In this document: piece by piece, positions 1 to 7,630 of the stretch
Numbering within the stretch: position 1 is the stretch's first letter
Layout: every line of letters starts with the position of its first letter
Assembly (NCBI RefSeq): GCF_003097315.1
Contig: NZ_QDDL01000001.1
Location: 124,001 to 188,000, forward strand
Source: Pelagibaculum spongiae
Lineage (GTDB): Bacteria; Pseudomonadota; Gammaproteobacteria; Enterobacterales; Pelagibaculaceae
Length of the DNA stretch: 64,000 nucleotides
Direction: 5' to 3'
Position numbers and translations under genes: made by a program
Notes under the pieces: model-generated
The model's input: only the letters and a program-made list of their open reading frames with translations
Database searches by the model: none
Told to the model about the DNA's origin: nothing

Positions 1-577
1 CCCAAGCTTGAGCAGATAAGTCAGGCCGTTGCACCTGATCTAACGCCATGCCTAACAGCGGCCAGCCCTCTTGGTTTAATTCACCGTTCTGCAAACCTGC
101 TTGCAATACTCGAATAAACTCACCTGCATTATAATCACCCAGATCTGATGGTAGATCTCCAGTGATAATCGCCTGCTTAGCTAATTGATTCAGTTCGACC
201 GTTGCTTCCATCCACTTAAAAGCTTGCGGATCGCGCTTGGCAATATAAATACCACCCACTAGCAATGGCAAAATACACAAAGCGGCAATAATCGCTGTTT
301 TACCTGAGTTAAAATCAGCGGTATCAAAGCTGCTTTTAGCGCTAGCATCTTGAAGTAACGTTAACTTGAGTTCTTTTTCTAGTTTTTGGAAATCACTGGG
401 ATCTAATAATCCTGAGGCCTTATCTTGCTCTAGATCTACCACACGTTCTTTATAAGCTTGAACGTTTAAACCTTGAGGGTCTTCTGCTTTAAATTCTGTT
501 TTCTTCCAAAGCGGAATCGACAACACCAGTAGCGCCAGTAAAACTAAAACAACACCGGCGAATACAAATTCAATCAT
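1..577 (-). CDS. ccmI: CcmI cytochrome c maturation protein (N-terminal part)
   Basis: The reading frame starts at the ATG whose complement is at 575-577 and stays open to the window edge, so the C-terminus is missing. The product begins with a membrane segment (MIEFVFAGVVLVLLALLVLS), then a charged stretch with KERVVDLEQDKASGLLD, then a second hydrophobic segment near residues 90-110 (AVIAALCILPLLVGGIYIA) and the start of a TPR-like region. That is the architecture of CcmI, the periplasm-facing chaperone that holds apocytochrome c for haem ligation by CcmF/CcmH. Its start overlaps the end of ccmH by 8 nt, so it is the last visible gene of the ccmF-G-H-I operon and is probably translationally coupled. 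Confidence 0.85.
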   Translation of the reverse strand, partial: MIEFVFAGVVLVLLALLVLSIPLWKKTEFKAEDPQGLNVQAYKERVVDLEQDKASGLLDPSDFQKLEKELKLTLLQDASAKSSFDTADFNSGKTAIIAALCILPLLVGGIYIAKRDPQAFKWMEATVELNQLAKQAIITGDLPSDLGDYNAGEFIRVLQAGLQNGELNQEGWPLLGMALDQVQRPDLSAQAW

Positions 578-1058
578 GCTTCTTTTGCTCCTGCTTCAGC
601 AAATCGGAGACTTTTCTTTCTAGATCTTCATCAGCCTTGCCTTCATTTGCCTCGACTTCGGCAGTTTGCGCCTGCCCCCGAACAAACTTAAAAACAATGA
701 AGCCACCTAGCAACAACAAAATCCACGGGCCAGACCAAAGAATTAAATTAATCCCGCCGGTATCTGGACGATAACGAACAAAATCACCAAAACGATCGAC
801 TAGAAAATTAACAATTTGATCATTGCTTTCGCCCTGGCGTACTTTTTCATACACCAGTTCCCGCATATCAATTGAAATTTGCGAATTAGAATCAGCAATA
901 TTCTGGTTTTGACACTTAGGGCAGCGTAGCTCTTCAATTAAATCTCGATACCGTTCTTGCTGCTGCACGTTATCAAATTCATAAACATCAATCGCAGCAA
1001 AACTAGCCATAGAAAAAACCATTGCGGCAACAAAGGTAATGCCTGCCAACAATTTCAT
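570..1058 (-). CDS. ccmH: CcmH cytochrome c maturation thiol-reductase subunit
   Basis: The 162-residue product has an N-terminal signal sequence (about residues 1-21), the diagnostic LRCPKCQNQNIADS motif near residue 44 with the CxxC redox pair, a short helical domain, and one membrane helix near residues 104-125 before a charged tail. CcmH reduces the CxxCH cysteines of apocytochrome c and works with CcmF and CcmI in the haem lyase complex on the periplasmic face. The length matches the short CcmH form, with the TPR part encoded separately as ccmI, as in Pseudomonas rather than the fused E. coli protein. It overlaps ccmG by 4 nt and ccmI by 8 nt. Confidence 0.95.
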   Translation of the reverse strand: MKLLAGITFVAAMVFSMASFAAIDVYEFDNVQQQERYRDLIEELRCPKCQNQNIADSNSQISIDMRELVYEKVRQGESNDQIVNFLVDRFGDFVRYRPDTGGINLILWSGPWILLLLGGFIVFKFVRGQAQTAEVEANEGKADEDLERKVSDLLKQEQKKHD

Positions 1059-1579
1059 GATTTACCTCCAGCAATAAGTGGCTGAAGCGTTTCCTGCCAA
1101 AATTTAACCGTCATTTCACCGGCATGGCGATAGCGAATCACGCCTTCTTTATCGATCAAGAAGGTTTCTGGAGCACCATAAACCCCTAGATCAAAACCCA
1201 GCTTGCCGTCAGGATCAAAAATATTAACCGCATACGGATCGCCTAACTGGTTCAGCCATTGATTCGCAGCACCACGCTCATCTTTATAGTTAATCCCATA
1301 AATATTGACGCCCATATCAGCTAACTTCATCAACGCTTTATGCTCAACCCGACAAGTCGGACACCAAGTAGCCCAGACATTAATTAATGCTGGGCCTTGG
1401 ATATCGAGCTTGGAGACGGTTTTACCCGCCTCCAGCTGATTGAGTTGAAATTCAGGAAACGGCTTGCCAACTAAGGCAGATGGCAATTTGGTTGGATCAT
1501 TTTGCAATCCAAAAACAAATAATCCGGTCAACAATCCAAAAACAGCTAATGGGATAAATAAAAGCCATTTATTTTTCAT
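1055..1579 (-). CDS. ccmG: CcmG/DsbE thiol:disulfide interchange protein
   Basis: This 174-residue membrane-anchored thioredoxin-fold protein has an N-terminal signal anchor (residues about 5-25), the active-site motif NVWATWCPTCRVEH near residue 68, and the GVYGAPETFLIDKEG segment carrying the cis-Pro region typical of DsbE/CcmG. It passes electrons from DsbD to CcmH or apocytochrome c so the haem-binding cysteines stay reduced. It starts 4 nt inside the end of ccmF and ends 4 nt inside ccmH, so the genes form one coupled operon. The GAPETF signature separates it from other thioredoxin-like proteins. Confidence 0.95.
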   Translation of the reverse strand: MKNKWLLFIPLAVFGLLTGLFVFGLQNDPTKLPSALVGKPFPEFQLNQLEAGKTVSKLDIQGPALINVWATWCPTCRVEHKALMKLADMGVNIYGINYKDERGAANQWLNQLGDPYAVNIFDPDGKLGFDLGVYGAPETFLIDKEGVIRYRHAGEMTVKFWQETLQPLIAGGKS

Positions 1580-3546
1580 GCAGTTTTCGCTCCCTGAGCC
1601 AATTTAGCTTTGGCAGGCTTTCTGGCACGATATCGACGATCGGTTATTGTCCAGAAACCACCCAACCCCATAATCAGTGCGCCACCCCAAATCCAGCTGA
1701 TAAAAGGCTTGTAATAAATACGTACTGCCCAAGATTCGCCCGCAAGAGGCTCACCCATCGCAACGTATAAATCGCGCGTCCAACCGGTATTAATTGCTGC
1801 TTCAGTCATGCTGTTTTTATTCACGGTATATGAACGTTTTTCTGGCTGCATGATGGTTAACATATCACCATCTTTCCACACCTGAAGTTGCCCTTGAGCC
1901 GCAGTATAATTCGCACCACGGACTTCTTTGACACCCTGCCAGATAAATTCATATGGACCTGATGCGACTTTATCGCCGACTTCCAATCGCACAGTTTTTT
2001 CAACCGAGTAGGCACTCGACATCACCACACCGACAATCGCAATCGCCACACCGATATGAGCCGTTAACATGCCCTTGTAGGAAGGCGTTAATTTCCGAAC
2101 ACCTGAAAAAAATGACGGTGCATTTTTAGTCTTTTCTTTAACTTGGCGAATCGTTCCGAAAAGCACCCAGAAAACCAAAGTCATGCCAAGAAAGGTGCCA
2201 CCATCTGCGCCGCCATAAAGTGCCAACGGCAAACCAACCCCAGCAGCCACTGCTGCCAAGAGTAAAATTGGATAGTCTGGCAATAATTTACGAGGATCAT
2301 TTTGTTTCCAGCGTAAATTCGGTGCAAAGCCCATTAAAGCTAACAAACCCAAGGCTAAAGGAACGAACATAAAGTTAAATACTGGCGGCCCAACTGAAAC
2401 CTTGTTGCCCATTGCATCGGCCAGCAGCGGGAACAAGGTTCCTAACAGCACACCCATACAAGCCACAACAAACAGCAAGTTATTAACCAGCAGCGCCGAT
2501 TCTAAAGAATAGGGTTTGTAATGGCCTTCACCTTTTAATAACGGTGCTTTAATCGCAAACAAGGTAAATGAACCACCAACAACGACGCAGAGGAACATTA
2601 AAATAAACAGACCACGGGTTGGATCAGAAGCAAAAGCGTGAACCGAGGTTAAAACGCCAGAACGCACCAAGAAAGTGCCTAGCAAACTGAGCGAGAAGGC
2701 CAAAATTGCCAACAACACCGTCCAGCTTTTAAATACACCTCGTTTTTCAGTCACTGCCAATGAGTGAATCAAAGCTGTACCGGCCAACCATGGCATTAAC
2801 GATGCATTTTCAACTGGATCCCAGAACCACCAGCCGCCCCAGCCAAGTTCGTAATAAGCCCACCAACTACCTAATGCAATACCAATAGTCAGGAATGCCC
2901 ATGCAGCAGTAGTCCATGGTCGTGCCCAGCGCGCCCAGGCCGAATCTAAACGACCAGAAAGCAACGCCGCTAAAGCAAAGGCAAACGCCACTGCAAAACC
3001 GACATAACCCATATACAAGGTAGGTGGGTGAATGATCAGGCCGAAATCCTGCAACAGCGGATTTAAGTCAGCACCATCCAGTGGGAAGTCAGGCAACAAC
3101 CGGTCGAATGGATTGGAAGTAATCACGGTGAATAGCAAAAAGCCCACCGCAACCATGCCCATAATCGCCAGCACACGAGAAATCGCCGCTAATGGAATAT
3201 CGCGACTAAATGCTGCAACCGCCGCACTCCAGCCAGCTAATAAAGTTGCCCACAATAATAAAGAGCCTTCGTGTCCGCCCCATACTGCTGAAAGCTTGTA
3301 ATACCATGGCAGCAAACTATTTGAGTGTTGTGCTACATATCGAACAGTAAAATCATTGTGCAAAAACGCTTGGCTTAAGCAAACAAACGCAATTACTAAA
3401 AATAAGAATTGCCCCAGTGCTGCTGGTCGAGCTAGCGCCATTAGTTTAACCGTACCTTTGCTGGCGCCAACCAGTGGTAAAGTTGCTTGCACCATAGCCA
3501 TCACCAGAGCGATGATTAGCGATAAGTGGCCTATTTCAGCGGTCAT
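1576..3546 (-). CDS. ccmF: CcmF haem lyase subunit
   Basis: The 656-residue polytopic membrane protein carries the tryptophan-rich WWD signature GGWWFWDPVENASLMPW near residues 235-252, the early WGGHEGSLLLW motif near residue 90, and about 15 hydrophobic segments, as in the CcmF/NrfE family. It is the core of the enzyme that ligates haem, delivered by holo-CcmE, to apocytochrome c in the periplasm. The length is normal for the family. It starts 8 nt after pyrD and overlaps ccmG by 4 nt. The ccmABCDE genes that usually precede it are not in this window; pyrD sits in their place. Confidence 0.96.
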   Translation of the reverse strand: MTAEIGHLSLIIALVMAMVQATLPLVGASKGTVKLMALARPAALGQFLFLVIAFVCLSQAFLHNDFTVRYVAQHSNSLLPWYYKLSAVWGGHEGSLLLWATLLAGWSAAVAAFSRDIPLAAISRVLAIMGMVAVGFLLFTVITSNPFDRLLPDFPLDGADLNPLLQDFGLIIHPPTLYMGYVGFAVAFAFALAALLSGRLDSAWARWARPWTTAAWAFLTIGIALGSWWAYYELGWGGWWFWDPVENASLMPWLAGTALIHSLAVTEKRGVFKSWTVLLAILAFSLSLLGTFLVRSGVLTSVHAFASDPTRGLFILMFLCVVVGGSFTLFAIKAPLLKGEGHYKPYSLESALLVNNLLFVVACMGVLLGTLFPLLADAMGNKVSVGPPVFNFMFVPLALGLLALMGFAPNLRWKQNDPRKLLPDYPILLLAAVAAGVGLPLALYGGADGGTFLGMTLVFWVLFGTIRQVKEKTKNAPSFFSGVRKLTPSYKGMLTAHIGVAIAIVGVVMSSAYSVEKTVRLEVGDKVASGPYEFIWQGVKEVRGANYTAAQGQLQVWKDGDMLTIMQPEKRSYTVNKNSMTEAAINTGWTRDLYVAMGEPLAGESWAVRIYYKPFISWIWGGALIMGLGGFWTITDRRYRARKPAKAKLAQGAKTA

Positions 3547-3554
3547 TCAACACC

Positions 3555-4562
3555 TCAGTGGGTATGGCTGAAGATTTTCCGGGGAAATCCCGGACCTTGA
3601 TAAATCAACCCGGTATAGATCTGTACTAGATCTGCACCGGCATCCAGTCGTTGCATTACGTCTTCAGGCTCCATTACACCGCCCGCTGCAATCACAGCAA
3701 TTCGGCCATTCACCTGTTTAACAATACTATCCAACCTAGCTGCTGCTACCTCTTTAAGTGGTAAGCCGCTTAAACCGCCTTTTTCTGCACCATATTGATG
3801 CTGTTCAACTTGGTTACGGGACAAGGTGGTATTGGTTGCAATCACACCATCTAATTCACACTGCAATATGATCTCAACAATCTGCTGCAGTTCCGCTTCA
3901 GAAAGATCAGGTGCCAGTTTAACTGCAATAGGACAATACTCTGCCTTCGCTAACTGAGCATCTTTCAATTGAGAGAGCAAATCCCTCAAAGCGTCACCAT
4001 GTTGAAGATCGCGCAGATTTTGAGTATTAGGCGATGAGATATTAACCGTCACATAATCAGCTCGTGAAGCTACCTTATCAAAACAGATCAGGTAATCTTC
4101 TACCGCTTTAGAGATAGGTGTATCGAAATTCTTACCAATATTGATACCGGTCACGCCTGAGTAACGGCTGGAAGCTAAATTTTCCAGCAACTGATCAACA
4201 CCATGATTATTAAAACCCATCCGATTGATGATCGCCTGATGTTCCGGTAAACGGAACAATCTGGGTTTCGGATTGCCAATTTGAGCTCGTGGGGTGACCG
4301 TTCCAACTTCAACATGGCCAAAACCCATAGCGCCCAAACCATCAACGGCAACCCCTTCCTTATCCAAACCGGCAGCAACGCCAATCGGATTATCAAATTC
4401 CAAACCCATCACCTTGCGAGGCTTCCACAATCCGGGCTTGAGATGTTGAATCGGTAAGTGGCCAGCGAGGGACAAAACCTTCATGGTCAGTTCATGCGCC
4501 TGCTCAGGATCAAGCTTGAAGATCAATGGTCGTAACGCGGAGTAGATCATCTGTAACTGCAC
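3555..4562 (-). CDS. pyrD: Dihydroorotate dehydrogenase (quinone), class 2
   Basis: The 335-residue flavoprotein oxidises dihydroorotate to orotate and passes electrons to quinone (fourth step of pyrimidine synthesis). It has the class 2 N-terminal extension (RPLIFKLDPEQAHELTMKVLS) for membrane association, then the FMN barrel with NPIGVAAGLDKEG, the catalytic-loop region VNISSPNTQNLR (Ser base of class 2), and IAAGGVMEPEDVMQRLDAGADLVQIYTGLIY near the C-terminus for phosphate binding. The stop lies 8 nt before ccmF, so the two are probably co-transcribed, an unusual partner since pyrD normally stands alone. Confidence 0.96.
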   Translation of the reverse strand: MQLQMIYSALRPLIFKLDPEQAHELTMKVLSLAGHLPIQHLKPGLWKPRKVMGLEFDNPIGVAAGLDKEGVAVDGLGAMGFGHVEVGTVTPRAQIGNPKPRLFRLPEHQAIINRMGFNNHGVDQLLENLASSRYSGVTGINIGKNFDTPISKAVEDYLICFDKVASRADYVTVNISSPNTQNLRDLQHGDALRDLLSQLKDAQLAKAEYCPIAVKLAPDLSEAELQQIVEIILQCELDGVIATNTTLSRNQVEQHQYGAEKGGLSGLPLKEVAAARLDSIVKQVNGRIAVIAAGGVMEPEDVMQRLDAGADLVQIYTGLIYQGPGFPRKIFSHTH

Positions 4563-4754
4563 TCAAATCAGGTTTGGCGCATTCTATCAGAAAGTTGAGT
4601 GATCTCGGGGAGTCTATAAAGGGCAAATGTGGGAAAAAAGTGCAAGACAATCATGCTGGTCAGCATCACAAACTATGGCCTGTCATATCATCTGATCGGT
4701 AATTCATTCATTTTTTATGACTCAGCCATGATCAGAACTACTACAATTTTTGTT

Positions 4755-6074
4755 CTATTTTTCAACCTCACTCATTAGCTCTTCACTGCTAACTACAACT
4801 TCATGCCCCCAACCTATAAAATTGCTTCCTCCACCCTCTGTAAGATTAACCTCAACTTTGGTTAAATCGATACCATGATGCCTTAGAGCTAATAACGCCA
4901 GTTTCAAGCTAACTAATGTAGGCTTATAGTGCCCGCTGTTGTTGCTTATTCCGGTAACTATGCCATTTTCAATTCTAATTCCACCAGCAAAAGCAATAGC
5001 CGCATTACCAAAGTAACTCGAATGATGAAAACACTTCACTCTCCTACTGCATGGATCTGCCCTCGATATACTATTTACGTGAAGTGCGCAATATCAGAAC
5101 CAGTCAGCATCGATCACAAATTCACAAAAGAGAAAATCCTTTGGCCTAAGATCCCTAATCCCCCCAAAAGGCATTGCTTTTGAGTTAAATCGAGACATTG
5201 TTAAATGAGGCTGACATGAGCCATTATTCGACTTAGACAAATCTAATTTTTTTAATTTTTCCTTCATATAGTCTTTCCCATCTATTTCTGAATAATACTT
5301 CGATGGAAGAAACAGAGATTTTTCTAATGTATTAATTAACGAGTATACTATCCCACAATTAACCCTCAGTTTATAAAAATCTCTTTGCAATTCTGAAAGA
5401 TAATGAAGCAAACGCTGCTCATCTTGATCAAGCTGGTCTTGCGACATACTAATCAACAGCGATGTTGGCACAGGGCCGCTTGGAGGCGGTTGGAGTAAAA
5501 CTTTTCTCCTTCCCATGAATTCCTCTATTCTTTTTTTTATACTCTTGTAGTCTCGAACCTCGAATATTTCTCTTAGTTTCAATGAAGCACGGCTAAACAT
5601 AACCATCATCGCTACATAAGCCAAATAATGTTTCTTTGCGGCACTCTCACAAAGCCCTTCGTAATGAATATTATGCTGATTATTCACTAAATAAGATTCG
5701 GCATCTAAAAATACTTTATATAGGATAAATGCGCTTTCGTACTTATCATCCGATGCATGATAAAGAGCCAGCACATCTGAAATTTTTGCAAAGTCGAGAC
5801 CTACTCCAAAACGAATACAAACCCCCATTTTATTGACTTTCCACAACCACTCAAAACTTTCAACGCTTTCAATTATTTCGCTTTCATCAGAACGTACCGA
5901 CATTAACCACTCATAAGCACTAGGAATTTCTGCGGAAACCAACAAACAACCGCCGCCTAAGGTCGGTCCTATTTTTTGTAAAATAAATGACCTAAGTTTA
6001 TCAACATCATTTACATCAGTTAGCTCTGGACATTTACAACCAGCGATTCTAGTAAGATTTCTTTGAAAGTCCAT
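4755..6074 (-). pseudogene. Effector-like gene interrupted by one in-frame TGA
   Basis: Two open stretches, 5094-6074 (326 codons) and 4755-5039, are in the same frame and separated only by a TGA at 5094-5096. Sense codons follow the TGA without a break (YCALHVNSISRADPCSRRVKCFHHSSYFG), so the natural product would be about 439 residues. The start ATG at 6074 is preceded by a strong GGGTGGGG ribosome site. The C-terminus has GGIRIENGIVTGISNNSGHYKPTL, a module I recall from the C-terminus of several large secreted or effector-like proteins; the N-terminal 300 residues I do not recognise. AT-rich codon use and its place behind a toxin-type glycosyltransferase suggest an acquired effector. The TGA could be a true nonsense mutation, a sequencing error, or less likely programmed readthrough. 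Confidence 0.65.
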
Positions 6075-6109
6075 ACCCCACCCAACATAATTTATTAATC
6101 TCTTTGGGT

Positions 6110-6232
6110 CTAATTCCCCGCCGTTTGCGGCGTATAAATTAAACCTGTAATCGAAATACCCCGCTCCGGAGGAGGCGGAGGGCTTGCCCCGGGGATTTTT
6201 ATCTCAACACTTTCAAAGTCACTATATTTCAT
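6110..6232 (-). CDS. Possible small proline-rich protein (40 aa)
   Basis: A 40-codon frame starts at an ATG overlapping the last 11 nt of the glycosyltransferase gene and ends 35 nt before the interrupted effector-like gene. The product contains a run of five prolines (GASPPPPPERG) and no membrane segment. An AAGG lies about 9 nt upstream of the ATG, a weak ribosome site. Its only support is its tight position between two same-strand genes and the overlap typical of coupled translation. It may be a linker or a remnant; no function is assigned. Confidence 0.3.
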   Translation of the reverse strand: MKYSDFESVEIKIPGASPPPPPERGISITGLIYTPQTAGN

Positions 6233-7619
6233 GTGAAAAACCTTGTTTTGACTTCCAAGAGTTTTGCAAACCCTTCGCAACCCCCAAGTCAGGAACATTG
6301 AATATATTTGAGCAATACCCCGAAGAACCCATGTGATCGTAAGGCAAGATTAAGCGATGATAGTCAGGTTCTGTCTTAATATAATTCGCACTGCCCATCA
6401 GAGGAGTCACTTGCCAAGAAAGATTATTCACCTCTCCCGAAAGTCTAATGTTCCATCTTTGAATACAGCCCGTTTGTATAAACGCGTGGTGAAGCGGGTA
6501 AAAGTCAAGCAATTCATGAAGGTCTTCTTTTTGATACAAGCTGTTAGGGTAACGCGTAGGTTTTGCAAAAAATTGTATACTCTTGCTTTTCGCAACCTCA
6601 CTAATAAAAGACAATGCTTTTCGAATAAACACAGACTGGCGCCTGCCTACATACATTAATGTATTTTCAACTGACAATAGACTCATATGATCTGCCATAG
6701 CAGATGATTGTTGAAGTGTATTCAAGCCAAATAACAAACCTAAGTGTAAATGAAGCCCTATGCTCACATCTGTATCTACTACTGAAATTTTGTCTGCTGA
6801 AGGGGTAAATTTTTGGTGTTTCAATTCTCTATATTTAAATCCTCTCCTGCTTTCTTTTTCGACAGGACCTGGGCAAGAAAATTCAAAGTCAAGATAAAGA
6901 CCGCCAAACTTATATAATGCTAGCAATCTTAGAATATCTGCTGCATGAGCATATTTTTTATTATCAATTAAACTCTGACAATAAAATGAAATACTTGACC
7001 AAGAAACACTTTCTTCATCTTTTTTGTCAAAAACAAGCAATTCTCGATAATCCAGCGCCACTGTGTCATGAAGACAATACGCACCGTTAATTAACTTTTT
7101 AACATCCGTCCAAATAATATGTTTTATTTTTGCTTTTGGCTCCCAATTGTTTTCAATTTGCCTATTCGCAGCACAAACAAAAGTCATTAAATTTTCATTC
7201 GGAGGCCTCCCTATCCAGACTCTATGAGTACAAGCTTCACCCTTCGTAAAATGTGATCCCCTCTTTTCAATTACAGGAAAAAACAAATCAACCATTTGAT
7301 AGAATGCTCTAGAAAATGCCGCTTTTGCGATTATTTTATCAGAGACTTTCAAATTAATCAGATACTCACAAAATACTTTATGAACATCTGACTGGCTGAT
7401 TATATAAAATCTACCCAAATCTTTTTTAGCATTTTCAGCATCGTTGCGAAAAAGTGATTCAAAGCCAAAATAAACATAAGCAAGACTGGCAATTCCTGCG
7501 TTACTAAATGAGAACGCACTCTTTGCAGGCTCTTCATCCAACACACCCAAAGGACTGAGTTCAGCCCTTAATATCGCCAACATCAACTTTATTCTGCCAT
7601 CATTGATAGTAACCGCCAT
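6222..7619 (-). CDS. Toxin-type glycosyltransferase (DxD sugar-binding family)
   Basis: The 465-residue product has features of the GT-A toxin glycosyltransferases (TcdA/TcdB catalytic domain, Gly_transf_sug families): HRVWIGRPPNENL at residues 132-144, a second strand with KIKHIIWTDV at 164-173, and the signature ADILRLLALYKFGGLYLDFEFS at 227-248. The canonical metal-binding DxD appears here as D244-F-E246, a conservative D-x-E variant. These enzymes transfer a sugar from a nucleotide sugar to host proteins; no secretion signal is visible, so export by a dedicated system is inferred. The ATG lies 11 nt after the gdhB stop, with an AAAGAG ribosome site overlapping that stop. The AT-rich sequence and odd position suggest transfer behind a housekeeping gene. 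Confidence 0.6.
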   Translation of the reverse strand: MAVTINDGRIKLMLAILRAELSPLGVLDEEPAKSAFSFSNAGIASLAYVYFGFESLFRNDAENAKKDLGRFYIISQSDVHKVFCEYLINLKVSDKIIAKAAFSRAFYQMVDLFFPVIEKRGSHFTKGEACTHRVWIGRPPNENLMTFVCAANRQIENNWEPKAKIKHIIWTDVKKLINGAYCLHDTVALDYRELLVFDKKDEESVSWSSISFYCQSLIDNKKYAHAADILRLLALYKFGGLYLDFEFSCPGPVEKESRRGFKYRELKHQKFTPSADKISVVDTDVSIGLHLHLGLLFGLNTLQQSSAMADHMSLLSVENTLMYVGRRQSVFIRKALSFISEVAKSKSIQFFAKPTRYPNSLYQKEDLHELLDFYPLHHAFIQTGCIQRWNIRLSGEVNNLSWQVTPLMGSANYIKTEPDYHRLILPYDHMGSSGYCSNIFNVPDLGVAKGLQNSWKSKQGFSHEI

Positions 7620-7630
7620 GCTAACGCTCT

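Noticed and set aside
5094..5096. Selenocysteine at the in-frame TGA
   Set aside because: No conserved family context for selenocysteine is known to me and I could not make out a clear SECIS stem directly after it. A nonsense change or base error is simpler.
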